From the NCBI RefSeq assembly GCF_003364265.1, contig NZ_NXLW01000005.1, positions 1 to 64,000 of the forward strand: 64,000 nucleotides of DNA, read 5' to 3'. The stretch comes from Helicobacter aurati (GTDB lineage Bacteria > Campylobacterota > Campylobacteria > Campylobacterales > Helicobacteraceae). Below, one piece after another: positions 45,206 to 54,773 of the stretch (its first letter is position 1; each line of letters begins with the position of its first letter). Under the pieces are notes generated by a model that did no database searches, was not told the origin of the DNA, and saw nothing but the letters and a program-made list of their open reading frames with translations. Made by a program: the position numbers and the translations under genes.

Positions 45206-46363
45206 TCAAGGATTGAGAGATTCTATAACTTTTGCCACGATCTCTTTTGCCCCATCTTTTTGTGCACAATGTATAAGATCTCTTGAATATTTCTCAAGAG
45301 GAATAGAAAAAATCTCTGCCAATAATTTTTCCTTGCTAGCTGAAGTTTTGCAATATTCCTTAATCTCTTCTTCGGAATACATCTTAGCACAATCTTTATC
45401 GCTTAAGAATTTTGCATTAAAGTATTGGTGATTCTTGGCAGCATAAGGATAAGGAACAAACAATGTTGGGAGTCCATTGCTTGTCAACTCCCATAAACTC
45501 GATGCCCCCGCTCTGCTTATACAAAAATCGCTCATAGCCATAATGCTTGAGAGATTCTCACTGAAATCAAACAAAATAACTTCTTTTTGTAGTGCACCTT
45601 GTGTATCAAAAATTGAGGATTGAGGATTTGTTTGCAATACAGAATCAATATGATTCACAAAACTTGAGAGTGACTGCGTAACAAATCCCAACTCACGATA
45701 GGCTGTTTCAACCCTATTAAAGTCCGCTCTACCCGTTTGATGTATAATGCGTATACCTTTTTCATGCAGATTCTTGGCAATCGCTAAAGCAAAATCATTA
45801 ATTGCTTTAGCCCCCTGCGAACCACCCAAAAAAAGCATGGAATCTAAATGCTTTCGTATTCTTTGTGTTTGAAAGAATATTGCGTTTGTTGGATAGGGCA
45901 TAATTATTGAATTTGGAAATGTAAAGCTAGAGAAAAACATCTTACAAAAAGGCTTTAATAATTTATTAAGAGAACCCATAAAAGCATTTTGTTCATGAAT
46001 AAAAAGAGGTATCCTCCCAAATAGCGAACCAAATCCGCCACTAGCCGCGCAAAAACCGCCCACACTAATACATGCTTTAACTCCTAGATTCTTCATAATC
46101 TTTTTTGCTTGTATCGCTTGCAATATATTTTTGTTAAAAGCATGGATTTTTTTTATTCCTTTTTGATTAACAACTGGCACGGAATCTAAAAAAAATACAT
46201 TAGTAAAAATATCGCTTTTCTCAAACCATTCTCTATCTTGACCCTTCACTCCTCCTATATAAACCGTCTGTATATTTTGCTCTTTACAAGCAAGTCCCAA
46301 TGCTTTAGCAATAGATAGATGCCCTCCTGTTCCACCTCCTGTAATTGCAATAACGATTCGCAT
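45206..46363 (-). CDS. murG: UDP-N-acetylglucosamine:lipid I transferase MurG
   Basis: MurG adds GlcNAc to lipid I, giving lipid II, at the inner face of the membrane. The 385-residue product has the N-terminal ITGGGTGGHLSIAKALG (G-loop, about 7-23), GGFCAASGG near 102, FLGGSQGAKAIND near 184, and the donor-site SRAGASSLWELTSNGLPTLFVPYPYA near 283-308. A C-terminal helix completes the GT-B fold. Single gene, divergent from rpsA. Confidence 0.96.
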   Translation of the reverse strand: MRIVIAITGGGTGGHLSIAKALGLACKEQNIQTVYIGGVKGQDREWFEKSDIFTNVFFLDSVPVVNQKGIKKIHAFNKNILQAIQAKKIMKNLGVKACISVGGFCAASGGFGSLFGRIPLFIHEQNAFMGSLNKLLKPFCKMFFSSFTFPNSIIMPYPTNAIFFQTQRIRKHLDSMLFLGGSQGAKAINDFALAIAKNLHEKGIRIIHQTGRADFNRVETAYRELGFVTQSLSSFVNHIDSVLQTNPQSSIFDTQGALQKEVILFDFSENLSSIMAMSDFCISRAGASSLWELTSNGLPTLFVPYPYAAKNHQYFNAKFLSDKDCAKMYSEEEIKEYCKTSASKEKLLAEIFSIPLEKYSRDLIHCAQKDGAKEIVAKVIESLNP

Positions 46364-46515
46364 ATCTGTATCCTTAGGACTGGATTATTACAATATTGAA
46401 TTGCAAAAATAAAGTGCTATCATGTAGCTCAAAAACCCTGCTATTTATTTTAGGAAAAATAAATGTGCAATAATAAACACAAATTGCAGACTTTTTATTC
46501 AATTTCAAAGAAAAT

Positions 46516-46521
46516 TATACT
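46516..46521 (+). promoter_or_regulatory. -10 box upstream of rpsA
   Basis: TATACT lies 36 bases before the rpsA ATG, in a very AT-rich stretch with no obvious -35. AAAGG is the ribosome site. Position fits a housekeeping promoter; support is limited to the box. Confidence 0.4.
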
Positions 46522-46557
46522 AAAATATACAAATTTTAACCAGATTAAAGGCAACCG

Positions 46558-48246
46558 ATGTTAGTGAGTCCAGAGAAAATCGACGAGATGTATCCAAATG
46601 AGGGAAAGGATTTTGCAGAAATACTTAGCCGTTCAGAAAAAAATAATGACTTCAATATGTTAAAAGAGGGAAAAATCATTAAAATAAGTAATAATTCAGT
46701 AATGATAGATGTCCAAGAAAAAAAAGAAGGCTATATGGACATTGATGAGATTAAAGATGCTGAAGGAAAACTATTATTTAAAGTTGGAGATGATATTTTA
46801 GTACATATTTCAAAAAAAAATGGTCTGCGAGTTTCCTATAAAAAAGCTTTGCAATTCAAACAAACTCTCGATGAAATAAAGTCGTTCGGTGATGATTATA
46901 AGGATAAAGTTGTAGAAGGAATTATCACCAAAAAAAATAGAGGCGGATTTGTTATAAAATCTAGCCACGGAACAGAATATTTTATGCCTAAGCATTCCGC
47001 TGCATTAAGGGACGATACTAAACATGAAGGAAAAAATATTAAAGCCTGTGTCATCGAAGTAGAAGCTGCGAGAGGTTCTATCGTAGTCTCTCGTAAAAGA
47101 TATTTAAATATTCATTCCAATATTCAAAAAGAGAATGCCAAAAAGCTTCTAGAAAGCGGTTTAGCATATCAAGGTGTTGTAAAAAACATACAAAAGTTTG
47201 GAATATTTGTAGAAATTGGTTGTGTTGAAGGATTAGTGCATATTACAGAAATTAGCTACAAAGGACCAGTTAATCCATTCAAGCTTTATAAGATAGGAGA
47301 CACCGTACAAGTTAAACCTTTATCTTTTGATGAAACAAAAAACAGGCTTTCTCTCTCTATTCGCGCTCTATCAGACGATCCTTGGAAAGAAATTGCAAAC
47401 GAAATAAAAGTTGGATACGTGATTAGAGTTACTGTAAGCAACATAGAATCTTATGGTGCATTCGTAGATTTGGGTAATGATATTGAAGGGTTTTTACATA
47501 TTTCAGAAATGTCTTGGGAGAAAAATATCAAAGAGCCTAGAGATTACCTAAAAGTCGGAGATGAGGTTGACGTCGAAGTAATCGAAATTAATCCTGCCAA
47601 TCGAAAACTACGTGTAAGCCTCAAAAAACTACAAGATAAGCCTTTTGAATCTTTCGCAAAATTACATAAAGTAGGCGACATAATAAAAGGCAAGGTTGCG
47701 ACACTCACTTCATTTGGTATGTTTGTTAATATCGGGCAAGTAGACGGCTTAGTACATAATGAAGATGCTTTTTGGAATAAATCCAAAAGATGTATGGATA
47801 TATTTCATGAAGGTGAAGAGGTAGAAGTTAAGATTCAAAAAATAGACAAGTTAAATGAAAAAATATCACTTAATATGCGTGATTTGGAACAATCTCCTGT
47901 CGACAAATTCGCGCAAAAATATCATATTGATGATGACGTTTCGGGTACGGTTGTTACTATAAAGAATTTTGGAATATTCCTTAAGATTGAAGGAGAGGAA
48001 GTCGATGCAATTATACGCAATGAAGATTTAGGAGATGTTAGCAAAGAAAACATCAAAATAGGCGACACTTTAGAAGGTTCTCTAGCGCACATCGACAAAA
48101 AAGCAAACAAGATTCGTATTTCTATTCGCAGATTACAAAAGAAAAAAGAAAGACAAGAACTCAATGAATATAACTCGCATGAAAAAATTGTACTAGGCGA
48201 TGTATTAGGTAACCTTAAGGAACAATTACAGAATAAAGATGATTAA
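46558..48246 (+). CDS. rpsA: 30S ribosomal protein S1
   Basis: S1 unfolds and delivers mRNA to the 30S subunit. The 562-residue product consists of six S1 (OB-fold) repeats. The clearest are GVVKNIQKFGIFVEIGCVEGLVHITEIS near 203, VSNIESYGAFVDLGNDIEGFLHISEMSW near 289, VATLTSFGMFVNIGQVDGLVH near 380 and VTIKNFGIFLKIEGEEVDAII near 464. Length and order are typical of epsilonproteobacterial S1. Confidence 0.96.
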   Translation: MLVSPEKIDEMYPNEGKDFAEILSRSEKNNDFNMLKEGKIIKISNNSVMIDVQEKKEGYMDIDEIKDAEGKLLFKVGDDILVHISKKNGLRVSYKKALQFKQTLDEIKSFGDDYKDKVVEGIITKKNRGGFVIKSSHGTEYFMPKHSAALRDDTKHEGKNIKACVIEVEAARGSIVVSRKRYLNIHSNIQKENAKKLLESGLAYQGVVKNIQKFGIFVEIGCVEGLVHITEISYKGPVNPFKLYKIGDTVQVKPLSFDETKNRLSLSIRALSDDPWKEIANEIKVGYVIRVTVSNIESYGAFVDLGNDIEGFLHISEMSWEKNIKEPRDYLKVGDEVDVEVIEINPANRKLRVSLKKLQDKPFESFAKLHKVGDIIKGKVATLTSFGMFVNIGQVDGLVHNEDAFWNKSKRCMDIFHEGEEVEVKIQKIDKLNEKISLNMRDLEQSPVDKFAQKYHIDDDVSGTVVTIKNFGIFLKIEGEEVDAIIRNEDLGDVSKENIKIGDTLEGSLAHIDKKANKIRISIRRLQKKKERQELNEYNSHEKIVLGDVLGNLKEQLQNKDD

Positions 48247-48272
48247 ATATTACAAAAGAGTTGTGAAGCTAT

Positions 48273-48776
48273 ATGATTATTAAAGGTGTGATTGCAGCTT
48301 TGGCTTTTATTGTTGTTGTCACTGGAGGATACAGTCTTTATGCTTTCTACCAAAAGCTGCAGAATAACGATATTGTAATTGAAGAATCTCCAGTAATCAT
48401 ACCACCTAAAGAAAGTTTTACTGCTATTCCTAAAGTCGATACTACAAAAAATACGCAATGGCTACAGAATACAGAACAAATCACAAAAGTGAGTAATTAT
48501 CAATTTCCTGCTAATATCCTTGATATTGCTATTGAGGTAAAGAGAGAACGTGACTTAAAAATAGATCCAACTAAAGTCGCAGTGAAAAACCTTGACGATT
48601 ATAAATTCTTCTGCCTAAACGAAATTTTAAGACAAAGGCATATAGACTTTTCCTATTTTAAGAATCAGGATTCTCTTAATTTATTACTTTTTGTTCCAGA
48701 TGAAACAAAGCGAAAAACTCTACTCAAAGATTTTGAATATTATGAAATAGAATATGAAATAAATCTTAAAACCTAA
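48273..48776 (+). CDS. membrane-anchored protein of unknown function (167 aa)
   Basis: It has an N-terminal membrane anchor (about residues 5-26, GVIAALAFIVVVTGGYSLYAFYQ) and a periplasmic soluble domain with DLKIDPTKVAVKNLDDYKFFCLNEILRQRHIDF near 95-127. It follows rpsA by 26 bases; H. pylori also has an uncharacterised gene after rpsA. No enzyme motif is visible. Confidence 0.75.
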   Translation: MIIKGVIAALAFIVVVTGGYSLYAFYQKLQNNDIVIEESPVIIPPKESFTAIPKVDTTKNTQWLQNTEQITKVSNYQFPANILDIAIEVKRERDLKIDPTKVAVKNLDDYKFFCLNEILRQRHIDFSYFKNQDSLNLLLFVPDETKRKTLLKDFEYYEIEYEINLKT

Positions 48777-49553
48777 AGACTTTCCGCTGCATTTACTTTC
48801 AATACCTTTCTTACATCCTAATAAAAAGCAACTTTAACCACTCGAATACAATAATAAATTTTGTTACATGAAGTTAAACTCACTCTACTATTTTTATTAA
48901 TAGTAATCTTATGCAATACAATAAAAGCTACATACAACCTTATAAAATTACTTCACTATCTCTTTGGTTTGTGAATCTTCCACAGCTTAGTTATTCTTAG
49001 TAGCCATTAAAAAGAAAGAATATAAGCAAAACAACATGAAATGCTTGAGAATTAAATAAAAGAAAGAAACAACGTCCAAAAAAAATTGACAAAAAGGGAA
49101 ATGATAGAAATAATAGAAAAGAAATTACTTTTGAATCCACGTATAACAATGATAAATCCTATTAACAAGAGAGTATTGCTATAATGAGACTAACTTTTTA
49201 TTATCCAACTAGACAATAGAAATAAATTTAAAGAAAATATTTTTTATCAAGTAGATTCTCGATTCTATATAGACATTTGACGCGGAGATAAACTTTACTA
49301 AAGATAGTGCAATAAAGAGGTTTATGTGTAAGGATACGAGATAATAAATTGTTTAGTCAAAGTTTAGAAACCAGCACGCCATAGGGATAAATCAATATAA
49401 TTATTAGCGATATTTATAAAAGGATATAAAAATACTCTAGGAATGCGTAAGGGGCTTTGAGCATTTCCCGTACTTTCTTAGATGTTAAAAACAGAAAAAG
49501 GTAAATGCAATGAATTGCAATCATAAATGAACAAGAATACTATAAATATTTCC

Positions 49554-49640
49554 TCAAACATATTCTGCACTATCTTTAAGTTTTTTAATCATCTCTTTAT
49601 TTATCGTCTGATTTCTCCCACTAAAGCCAAAAAATTCCAT
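49554..49640 (-). pseudogene. possible C-terminal remnant of an unidentified gene
   Basis: A 28-codon minus-strand frame reads MEFFGFSGRNQTINKEMIKK and ends at a TGA. Its amino-acid makeup is protein-like, unlike the surrounding bases. No ribosome site is obvious. It may be the tail of a lost gene. Confidence 0.3.
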
Positions 49641-49702
49641 AAGCACCAAAATAACTCTACATTAACAAGAATATTACAATTAAAGCCATCAACCTATATA
49701 AT

Positions 49703-50090
49703 CTAAATTACATCGTATGTATTAACAACAATATGATAATAACATTGTAGATTATTTGTTTGTGTTCTGTGGGTAGCTTGAAGTAACTTTTTTAAGTCTT
49801 TATCACTAATACTTTGCGCATACTTTGATAATCTAAAATAAGATTTTCAAAAGCACTTTCTTGCTCTTTTAGATTGTCAAAATAGAATCGAGTAATAGGC
49901 ATATCTTGTTGGGATTTGCGTTCTTTATAGTGTAGTCTAAGTTTATGAAATTCTATTTATTTTTATCGGCATAAATATTTAACGTATAGCTTTCTATATT
50001 AGTCTAAACATATTTTATTGATACTTTCAAAGCGTAATGTGTTAAAGGAAGCTATCAATGTAGATAGAATTAAACTGCAAGATTCCTAGT
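49703..50090 (-). pseudogene. degraded coding sequence of unknown identity
   Basis: Read on the minus strand, one frame gives EFHKLRLHYKERKSQQDMPI and then TRFYFDNLKEQESAFENLIL, after an upstream part with several in-frame stops (ending SFNTLRFESINKICLD). Near 49840 the protein-like reading moves to another frame and goes on as SKYAQSISDKDLKKLLQATH to a stop at 49703. Protein-like composition with stops and a frame change is the mark of a decayed gene. I do not recognise the family. Confidence 0.5.
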
Positions 50091-50274
50091 TATTTCTTTA
50101 TTTAACAATGATCTAAGTAGTTGCTTTATTCGCCAAATTCCCAATAAGAATATCCTAGATTCTAATGTTTTACATGTTATATTTTTTGGAAATTATTGCA
50201 TTCTATAATTTTTCTTTGCAACATAAGTAGATTGTAATATTCCTGTATCAACACAATCTAAAGAGAAACATAAA

Positions 50275-51374
50275 TTAAGATTCACAGGAATCTATAATCT
50301 CATCAATACAATATTTAGGTCTAGCTTTTACCTCTTGATACATTTTCCCAATATATTCACCAATAATGCCTAAACTTAATAATTGCAATCCACTGAAAAA
50401 ACACAACAGAATCAAAGTAGAAGCCCAACCATATACAGCATTATCTGTAAAAAACTTCACATATAACGCATACACACCAAACAATAATGATAGTAAAAAG
50501 ATAACAGCACCTAATGCGCTTACTAAACGCAATGGTTTAATGGAAAAACTTGTAATGCCATCCCATGCAAATGCCAACATTTTCCATAACGGATATTTAG
50601 AATCTCCTGCAAAACGTGGTTTAACGTCAAAATATACAACATCCTGCTTAAACCCCATATCAATAACTAAAGCACGTAGAAAAAAATGAAATTCTGTATA
50701 ATTTCCCAAATGCAATAATGCCTTATTGCTTAACAATCTAAAATCAGCATGATTCTTAACAATCTTTACCCCTAATAATTTCATTACTTCATAAAATGCA
50801 ACGGCACTATATTTTTTAAAGATAGAATCAGTATTCCTATCTTTTCTGACGCCCAAGACAATGTCATTCCCAGATTGAAATTTTTGTATAAAAGCAGTAA
50901 GCTTTTCTTCATCTTGCTGCAAATCGCAATCAATGCTAATCGCACAATCACATTTATTAGTTGCATAATGTAACCCAGCCAAAAGAGCATTTTGATGTCC
51001 AAAATTACGAGAAAGTTTTAATGCAATAAAACGGGGGGGGGGGGGCAAGAAGTTTGGATTCTTTGATAATTATTGTCTTTCCAAGAATCTGAAAATAATT
51101 TAGCACTATTTTTAAGAATTTCCCAAGTTGCGTCATTGCTTCCATCATCAACAACGAGAAGCATACTTTGTTTTGTAATATATTTTTCTTCGATAAGATG
51201 TTGCAGTTTACTCAACAACACTTCTAAGGTTTTGGCTAACACCTTTTCCTCATTGAAAGCAGGGACAACCAAACAAAGAGTGGGCATAAGAATATCTCTC
51301 TCATCGTTTAAGGGTTCTAAACCAGAGTCCTCATGCAATAACTCATCGCGTTTCTTTATATTACTTGCATTCAT
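50275..51374 (-). pseudogene. GtrB/DPM1-like glycosyltransferase, split by a phase-variable C13 tract
   Basis: The N-terminal part (51374-51018) has the GT2 start LCLVVPAFNEE and the donor motif LVVDDGSNDATW. At the tract (C13 on the coding strand) this frame runs into TAA after VLLH. The rest of the enzyme continues in the next frame: LKLSRNFGHQNALLAGLHYA, AISIDCDLQQDEE (DxD), and two C-terminal membrane helices near LVSALGAVIFLLSLLFGVY and STLILLCFFSGLQLLSLGII. Fourteen or 11 Cs would join both into one protein of about 366 residues. It probably moves a sugar to or from a polyprenyl phosphate for surface glycan modification. I regard it as phase-OFF rather than dead. Confidence 0.9.
51033..51045 (-). 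repeat. G13/C13 homopolymer tract (slippage switch)
   Basis: Thirteen Gs on the plus strand (Cs on the coding minus strand), about 110 codons into the glycosyltransferase gene. The present length puts the two halves out of frame; a gain of one or loss of two bases restores it. The immediate flanks (AC before, CAA after on the plus strand) equal those of the tract at 23483. Confidence 0.96.
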
Positions 51375-51408
51375 TTACACTCTCTTATTACAAAATAATT
51401 AGATAATC

Positions 51409-52059
51409 TTACGCTTCAATAGTTTGCGTAATTTTTTCTATATCTACCCTTGCACCCAAAAACAAAACGACGTCGCCTCTTTGTAGAATAAAGTCAGATT
51501 CCACGTCAATATCCCACTTGTCGCCTCTGCGAATAGCAACTATTTTGACATTATCTTCTTCTCGAATTGTACCGATGCTTCTTTTTGCAAAATAACGCGT
51601 TACGACAGCCTTACAGGCTTTCATATTTGCACTCAATTCAATATCTTCGACATTAGATTCAGTGATTTCGCTTAATAATCTTTTTGCAGCTTGTTTTTCA
51701 GCATAAATAACCTCATCTACACCCAATTTTTCTAAAATTGCACCATGAGTACTAGAAATAGCCTTAGCAATAATTTTTTTATTATTGAGCTCACGCAACG
51801 CCATAACAGTTAAAATACTTGCTTCAATATGTTCGCCAATACTTACGATAACCATATCCAGTTCAGTTACTCCAGCCTCTTTTAAAGCTATTTTATCCGT
51901 GCAATCTAAAATATAAATTTGTTCTGCTTTATCGCGTAAATTTATAAAACTTGACTCTTTATTATCGCAAATAATAACATTCTCACCATTTTCTATAAGC
52001 CCTAAAGCAACATGATAACCAAACCTACCTAAACCTAACACAGCATAACTCTTTGCCAT
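51409..52059 (-). CDS. ktrA: Ktr/Trk potassium uptake regulatory subunit
   Basis: KtrA is the cytoplasmic RCK ring that gates the KtrB channel in response to nucleotides. The 216-residue product has the Rossmann motif GLGRFGYHVALGL (8-20), ICDNKES near 30, and a C-terminal RCK_C domain (about 135-216, with LQRGDVVLFLGAR). It follows ktrB by 44 bases in the same direction. Length is typical for KtrA. Confidence 0.93.
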   Translation of the reverse strand: MAKSYAVLGLGRFGYHVALGLIENGENVIICDNKESSFINLRDKAEQIYILDCTDKIALKEAGVTELDMVIVSIGEHIEASILTVMALRELNNKKIIAKAISSTHGAILEKLGVDEVIYAEKQAAKRLLSEITESNVEDIELSANMKACKAVVTRYFAKRSIGTIREEDNVKIVAIRRGDKWDIDVESDFILQRGDVVLFLGARVDIEKITQTIEA

Positions 52060-52103
52060 ATTACACTCCTGACTGTTGTATGATTAAATGAAACTATCGA
52101 ATT

Positions 52104-53477
52104 TCATATCAACACTCTCTCTTGGGGATATTGCACATGCTTAGACTTTGTGCCGCCTACAAATATAAGAGTGAAACTTAAAATTCCAATCTTACCCGAA
52201 AGCATAAGGATCATAATGATACATAAGCCAACAGTATCAAATTTAGAACAAAGACTCAACACTCCACCATCGCCCATCGACATTCCCACTGTAGCAAATG
52301 CCGAAGAAGTCTCAAAAAACAATGGTAGAAAGCGAATATCTGGCTCAAAAACTGAAAGCAAAAAAGTTGCTACCAAAAGATAAATAGCAGCAATCGCGAA
52401 AACGCTAAAAGCCTTTGAAACAATATCTTGTGCAATAGTTCTCTTAAAAAGAATCGTATCTTTACGATTCCTAATAATTGCAATGGACAACGCAATCAGC
52501 ACTGCAAAAGTCGTTACTTTAATTCCTGATGCTGTGCCACCAGGACTACCACCAATTATCATAAAAAATACTGAAAAAAACATCGTTCTATCATCAAATC
52601 CACTCATATCAAAAATATTATAGCCAGCTGTGCGATAACAAACGGAAGTAAAAAAAGAATTAATAATTTTTTCCCAGAAAGGGATATTAGCAAGTGTTTT
52701 AATATTGTTCCATTCAAAAATGAGAATATTCAGCATACCAAATAACACAAGCAATGTGTTTACAACGACTACAATGCGCGCATTAAGACTTAACCTAGTT
52801 ACGAAATCTTCCTTGCGAAAAATCTTATAACTCACTCGAGAATAACAAAAACGTGAAATTTCAAGTGTTGAAACATACCCTATTCCACCAATAATAACAA
52901 GTAAAGCAACAACAACGTTTACAAAAATATCAGCCTGATAATCAATGAGGCTATTATTAAAAATTGTAAAACCAGAATTATTGAAAGCCGCAATGGCGTG
53001 AAATACTCCTGCCCAAATACCCATTTTAGTATCATTTAACTTCCAACAAAAATAAGGCGATAAAATAAGCGCGCCAACACATTCTACGAAAAGCACAAAG
53101 ATAAACGCATTACGAACGGCTTTCTCTACGCCGCTAAGAGATTTATGATTAAGATTTTCGACAATATTAATAACACTCTTCTCTGCGGTGCTTAATCTTT
53201 CCCAAATAGCAATATAAAGGATTCCAATCACAGTCATATAACCAAAACCGCCAATTTGAATCAATACAAGAATTACAACTTGACCATAAAAAGTAAAATC
53301 TAATGAAGTATCCCTAATAATTAAGCCTGTGCATGTAATAGCCGAAACACTTGTGAAAAAAGCCTCTAAAAACCCCATATTAGTAGAAAACATGGGCGGC
53401 AAAGTCAGCAAAAATGTACCTAACAATATCATTGCTAGATACCCAACAAATAACACTTTAATGCTGTGAAGCTGCAT
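52104..53477 (-). CDS. ktrB: Ktr/Trk potassium uptake membrane subunit
   Basis: KtrB is the potassium-translocating subunit of the SKT family. The 457-residue product has eight main helices and four pore loops, each with a filter-like element: ITCTGLI near residue 46, AAFNNSGFTIF near 160, CYRTAGYNIF near 282 and SSAFATVGMSM near 390. Of these, only the glycines are strictly needed. With KtrA it should import K+ during osmotic or pH stress. The start at 53477 (MQLHSIKVLFVGYLAMI) leads straight into helix 1. Confidence 0.93.
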   Translation of the reverse strand: MQLHSIKVLFVGYLAMILLGTFLLTLPPMFSTNMGFLEAFFTSVSAITCTGLIIRDTSLDFTFYGQVVILVLIQIGGFGYMTVIGILYIAIWERLSTAEKSVINIVENLNHKSLSGVEKAVRNAFIFVLFVECVGALILSPYFCWKLNDTKMGIWAGVFHAIAAFNNSGFTIFNNSLIDYQADIFVNVVVALLVIIGGIGYVSTLEISRFCYSRVSYKIFRKEDFVTRLSLNARIVVVVNTLLVLFGMLNILIFEWNNIKTLANIPFWEKIINSFFTSVCYRTAGYNIFDMSGFDDRTMFFSVFFMIIGGSPGGTASGIKVTTFAVLIALSIAIIRNRKDTILFKRTIAQDIVSKAFSVFAIAAIYLLVATFLLSVFEPDIRFLPLFFETSSAFATVGMSMGDGGVLSLCSKFDTVGLCIIMILMLSGKIGILSFTLIFVGGTKSKHVQYPQERVLI

Positions 53478-53553
53478 CTATTCCTCTAAGACTAAACACT
53501 AAATAGCACATTGAATAAATGGTGTTACTTCATGCAAACAACGAATAGGATAT

Positions 53554-53739
53554 TTAATTATCTTGAAAATCCTGCAATGTCTCAAGGTTTAACCTCATTT
53601 CTTCAATCATATTCCGAATAGTTTCGGAATTTTTTGTGTTTTTGGATTCTAATTTCTCAAAATGACTTTCAAGTTCATCTAAATAATCTTGAATCTGCCC
53701 TATAATTGTAGAAATATCTTCTTTAACAATATCATCCAT
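53554..53739 (-). CDS. small acidic coiled-coil protein (61 aa), unknown
   Basis: A 61-residue, Glu/Asp-rich helical protein (IIGQIQDYLDELESHFEKLE, then IRNMIEEMRLNLETLQDF). AGGAG five bases before the ATG and 21-base spacing from trpS suggest a real gene in the trpS-ktrB row. No known family is recognised. Confidence 0.65.
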   Translation of the reverse strand: MDDIVKEDISTIIGQIQDYLDELESHFEKLESKNTKNSETIRNMIEEMRLNLETLQDFQDN

Positions 53740-53760
53740 AATAACTCCTATATTTAAAAG

Positions 53761-54738
53761 TTAAATTAAGCCAACCAAGTTTTTAGCTCTATTGTAGGTA
53801 TCACTTGCAATATCCTTAATATATTCTTCATGTTGTATCACAAGTTGCTGAATATAACCAATATCCTTAGTTAACTGATAATATTTCCGTTGAATTGGCT
53901 CTAACTCTCTAAAAATCTCTTCAGCCAATGCTATTTTTAAATCACCATAGCCTGTAAAACTTTTTTCAATTTCATCTCTTGGTTTCTTTGTCAAACATTC
54001 GTAGATAGATAAAAGATTATAGAGTCCTATACGACTAGTATCAAAAGCAACATGGTTTAAGCTATCAGTAACAGCGCGTTTGACTTTTTTAACAATAGCA
54101 TCTTTAGAATCTAACATATAAATAATACCATTCTCCGATGTGTTAGATTTACTCATTTTTGCTTGAGGATTATCTAATGACATGATTCTAGCACCGACTT
54201 CAGCTATGATAGGCTCTGGAACTGTAAAACAAGTTCCATATCTTTCATTAAATCGTATAGCAACATCACGCGCAAGTTCTAAATGTTGCTTTTGATCATC
54301 CCCTATCTGTACAATATCACTTTGATAAAGCAAAATATCTGCCGCCATAAGAGCGGGATAATTAAATAAACCAACATTAATGTTTTTAGGACTCTTCTGT
54401 GATTTATCTTTAAATTGTGTCATACGATTCATATCACCAATCGCAATATTACAATCTAAAATCCATGCAAGGGCAGCATGATAATCAATGCGACTTTGTA
54501 CAAACATTTTCGAATACTTAGAATCCAACCCGCAGGCAAGAAGTATCGCAAATAATTCAAATGTTCTTTGTTGCAATTCCTTAGGATCGTGATAAACAGT
54601 AATGGCATGGGAATTTACAACACAATAAATATTGTCATACTGCTCTTGACTATCTACCCAATTCTTAACCGCTCCCAAATAATTACCTAAATGCAGTTTT
54701 CCTGTAGGTTGTATGCCAGAAAACGATCTCTTTTTCAT
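53761..54738 (-). CDS. trpS: tryptophanyl-tRNA synthetase
   Basis: TrpS charges tRNA-Trp. The 325-residue class I synthetase starts [23 protein letters not shown], with the HxGN (HLGN) ATP site, and has KMSKS near residue 190 ([12 protein letters not shown]). I chose ATG 54738; an upstream TTG at 54747 is too close to the AGAGG site. It lies between an alpha/beta hydrolase and a small coiled-coil gene, similar to the H. pylori trpS neighbourhood. Confidence 0.96.
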   Translation of the reverse strand: MKKRSFSGIQPTGKLHLGNYLGAVKNWVDSQEQYDNIYCVVNSHAITVYHDPKELQQRTFELFAILLACGLDSKYSKMFVQSRIDYHAALAWILDCNIAIGDMNRMTQFKDKSQKSPKNINVGLFNYPALMAADILLYQSDIVQIGDDQKQHLELARDVAIRFNERYGTCFTVPEPIIAEVGARIMSLDNPQAKMSKSNTSENGIIYMLDSKDAIVKKVKRAVTDSLNHVAFDTSRIGLYNLLSIYECLTKKPRDEIEKSFTGYGDLKIALAEEIFRELEPIQRKYYQLTKDIGYIQQLVIQHEEYIKDIASDTYNRAKNLVGLI

Positions 54739-54773
54739 TAATAACAAGCCTCTTTTAGAAAATGTGAGCTTTT

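Larger units (their letters stand above)
48777..50274. other. 1.5-kb gene-poor, decayed region
   Basis: No intact gene is visible in these 1498 bases on either strand. The right half contains minus-strand coding remnants, listed separately. The left half (about 48780-49540) is very AT-rich with frequent stops in all frames and no repeat, tRNA or recognisable gene. The stretch separates the rpsA unit from the minus-strand ktr/glycosyltransferase block and looks like a site of past gene loss or insertion. Confidence 0.65.

Noticed and set aside
48777-50274. CRISPR array, rRNA or insertion sequence in the gene-poor stretch
   Set aside because: No regular repeats, rRNA signatures, terminal inverted repeats or transposase motifs are visible.
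51018-51374. A separate 118-residue protein upstream of the glycosyltransferase
   Set aside because: It is the N-terminal donor-binding part of the same enzyme, cut off by the frame change at the C13 tract.
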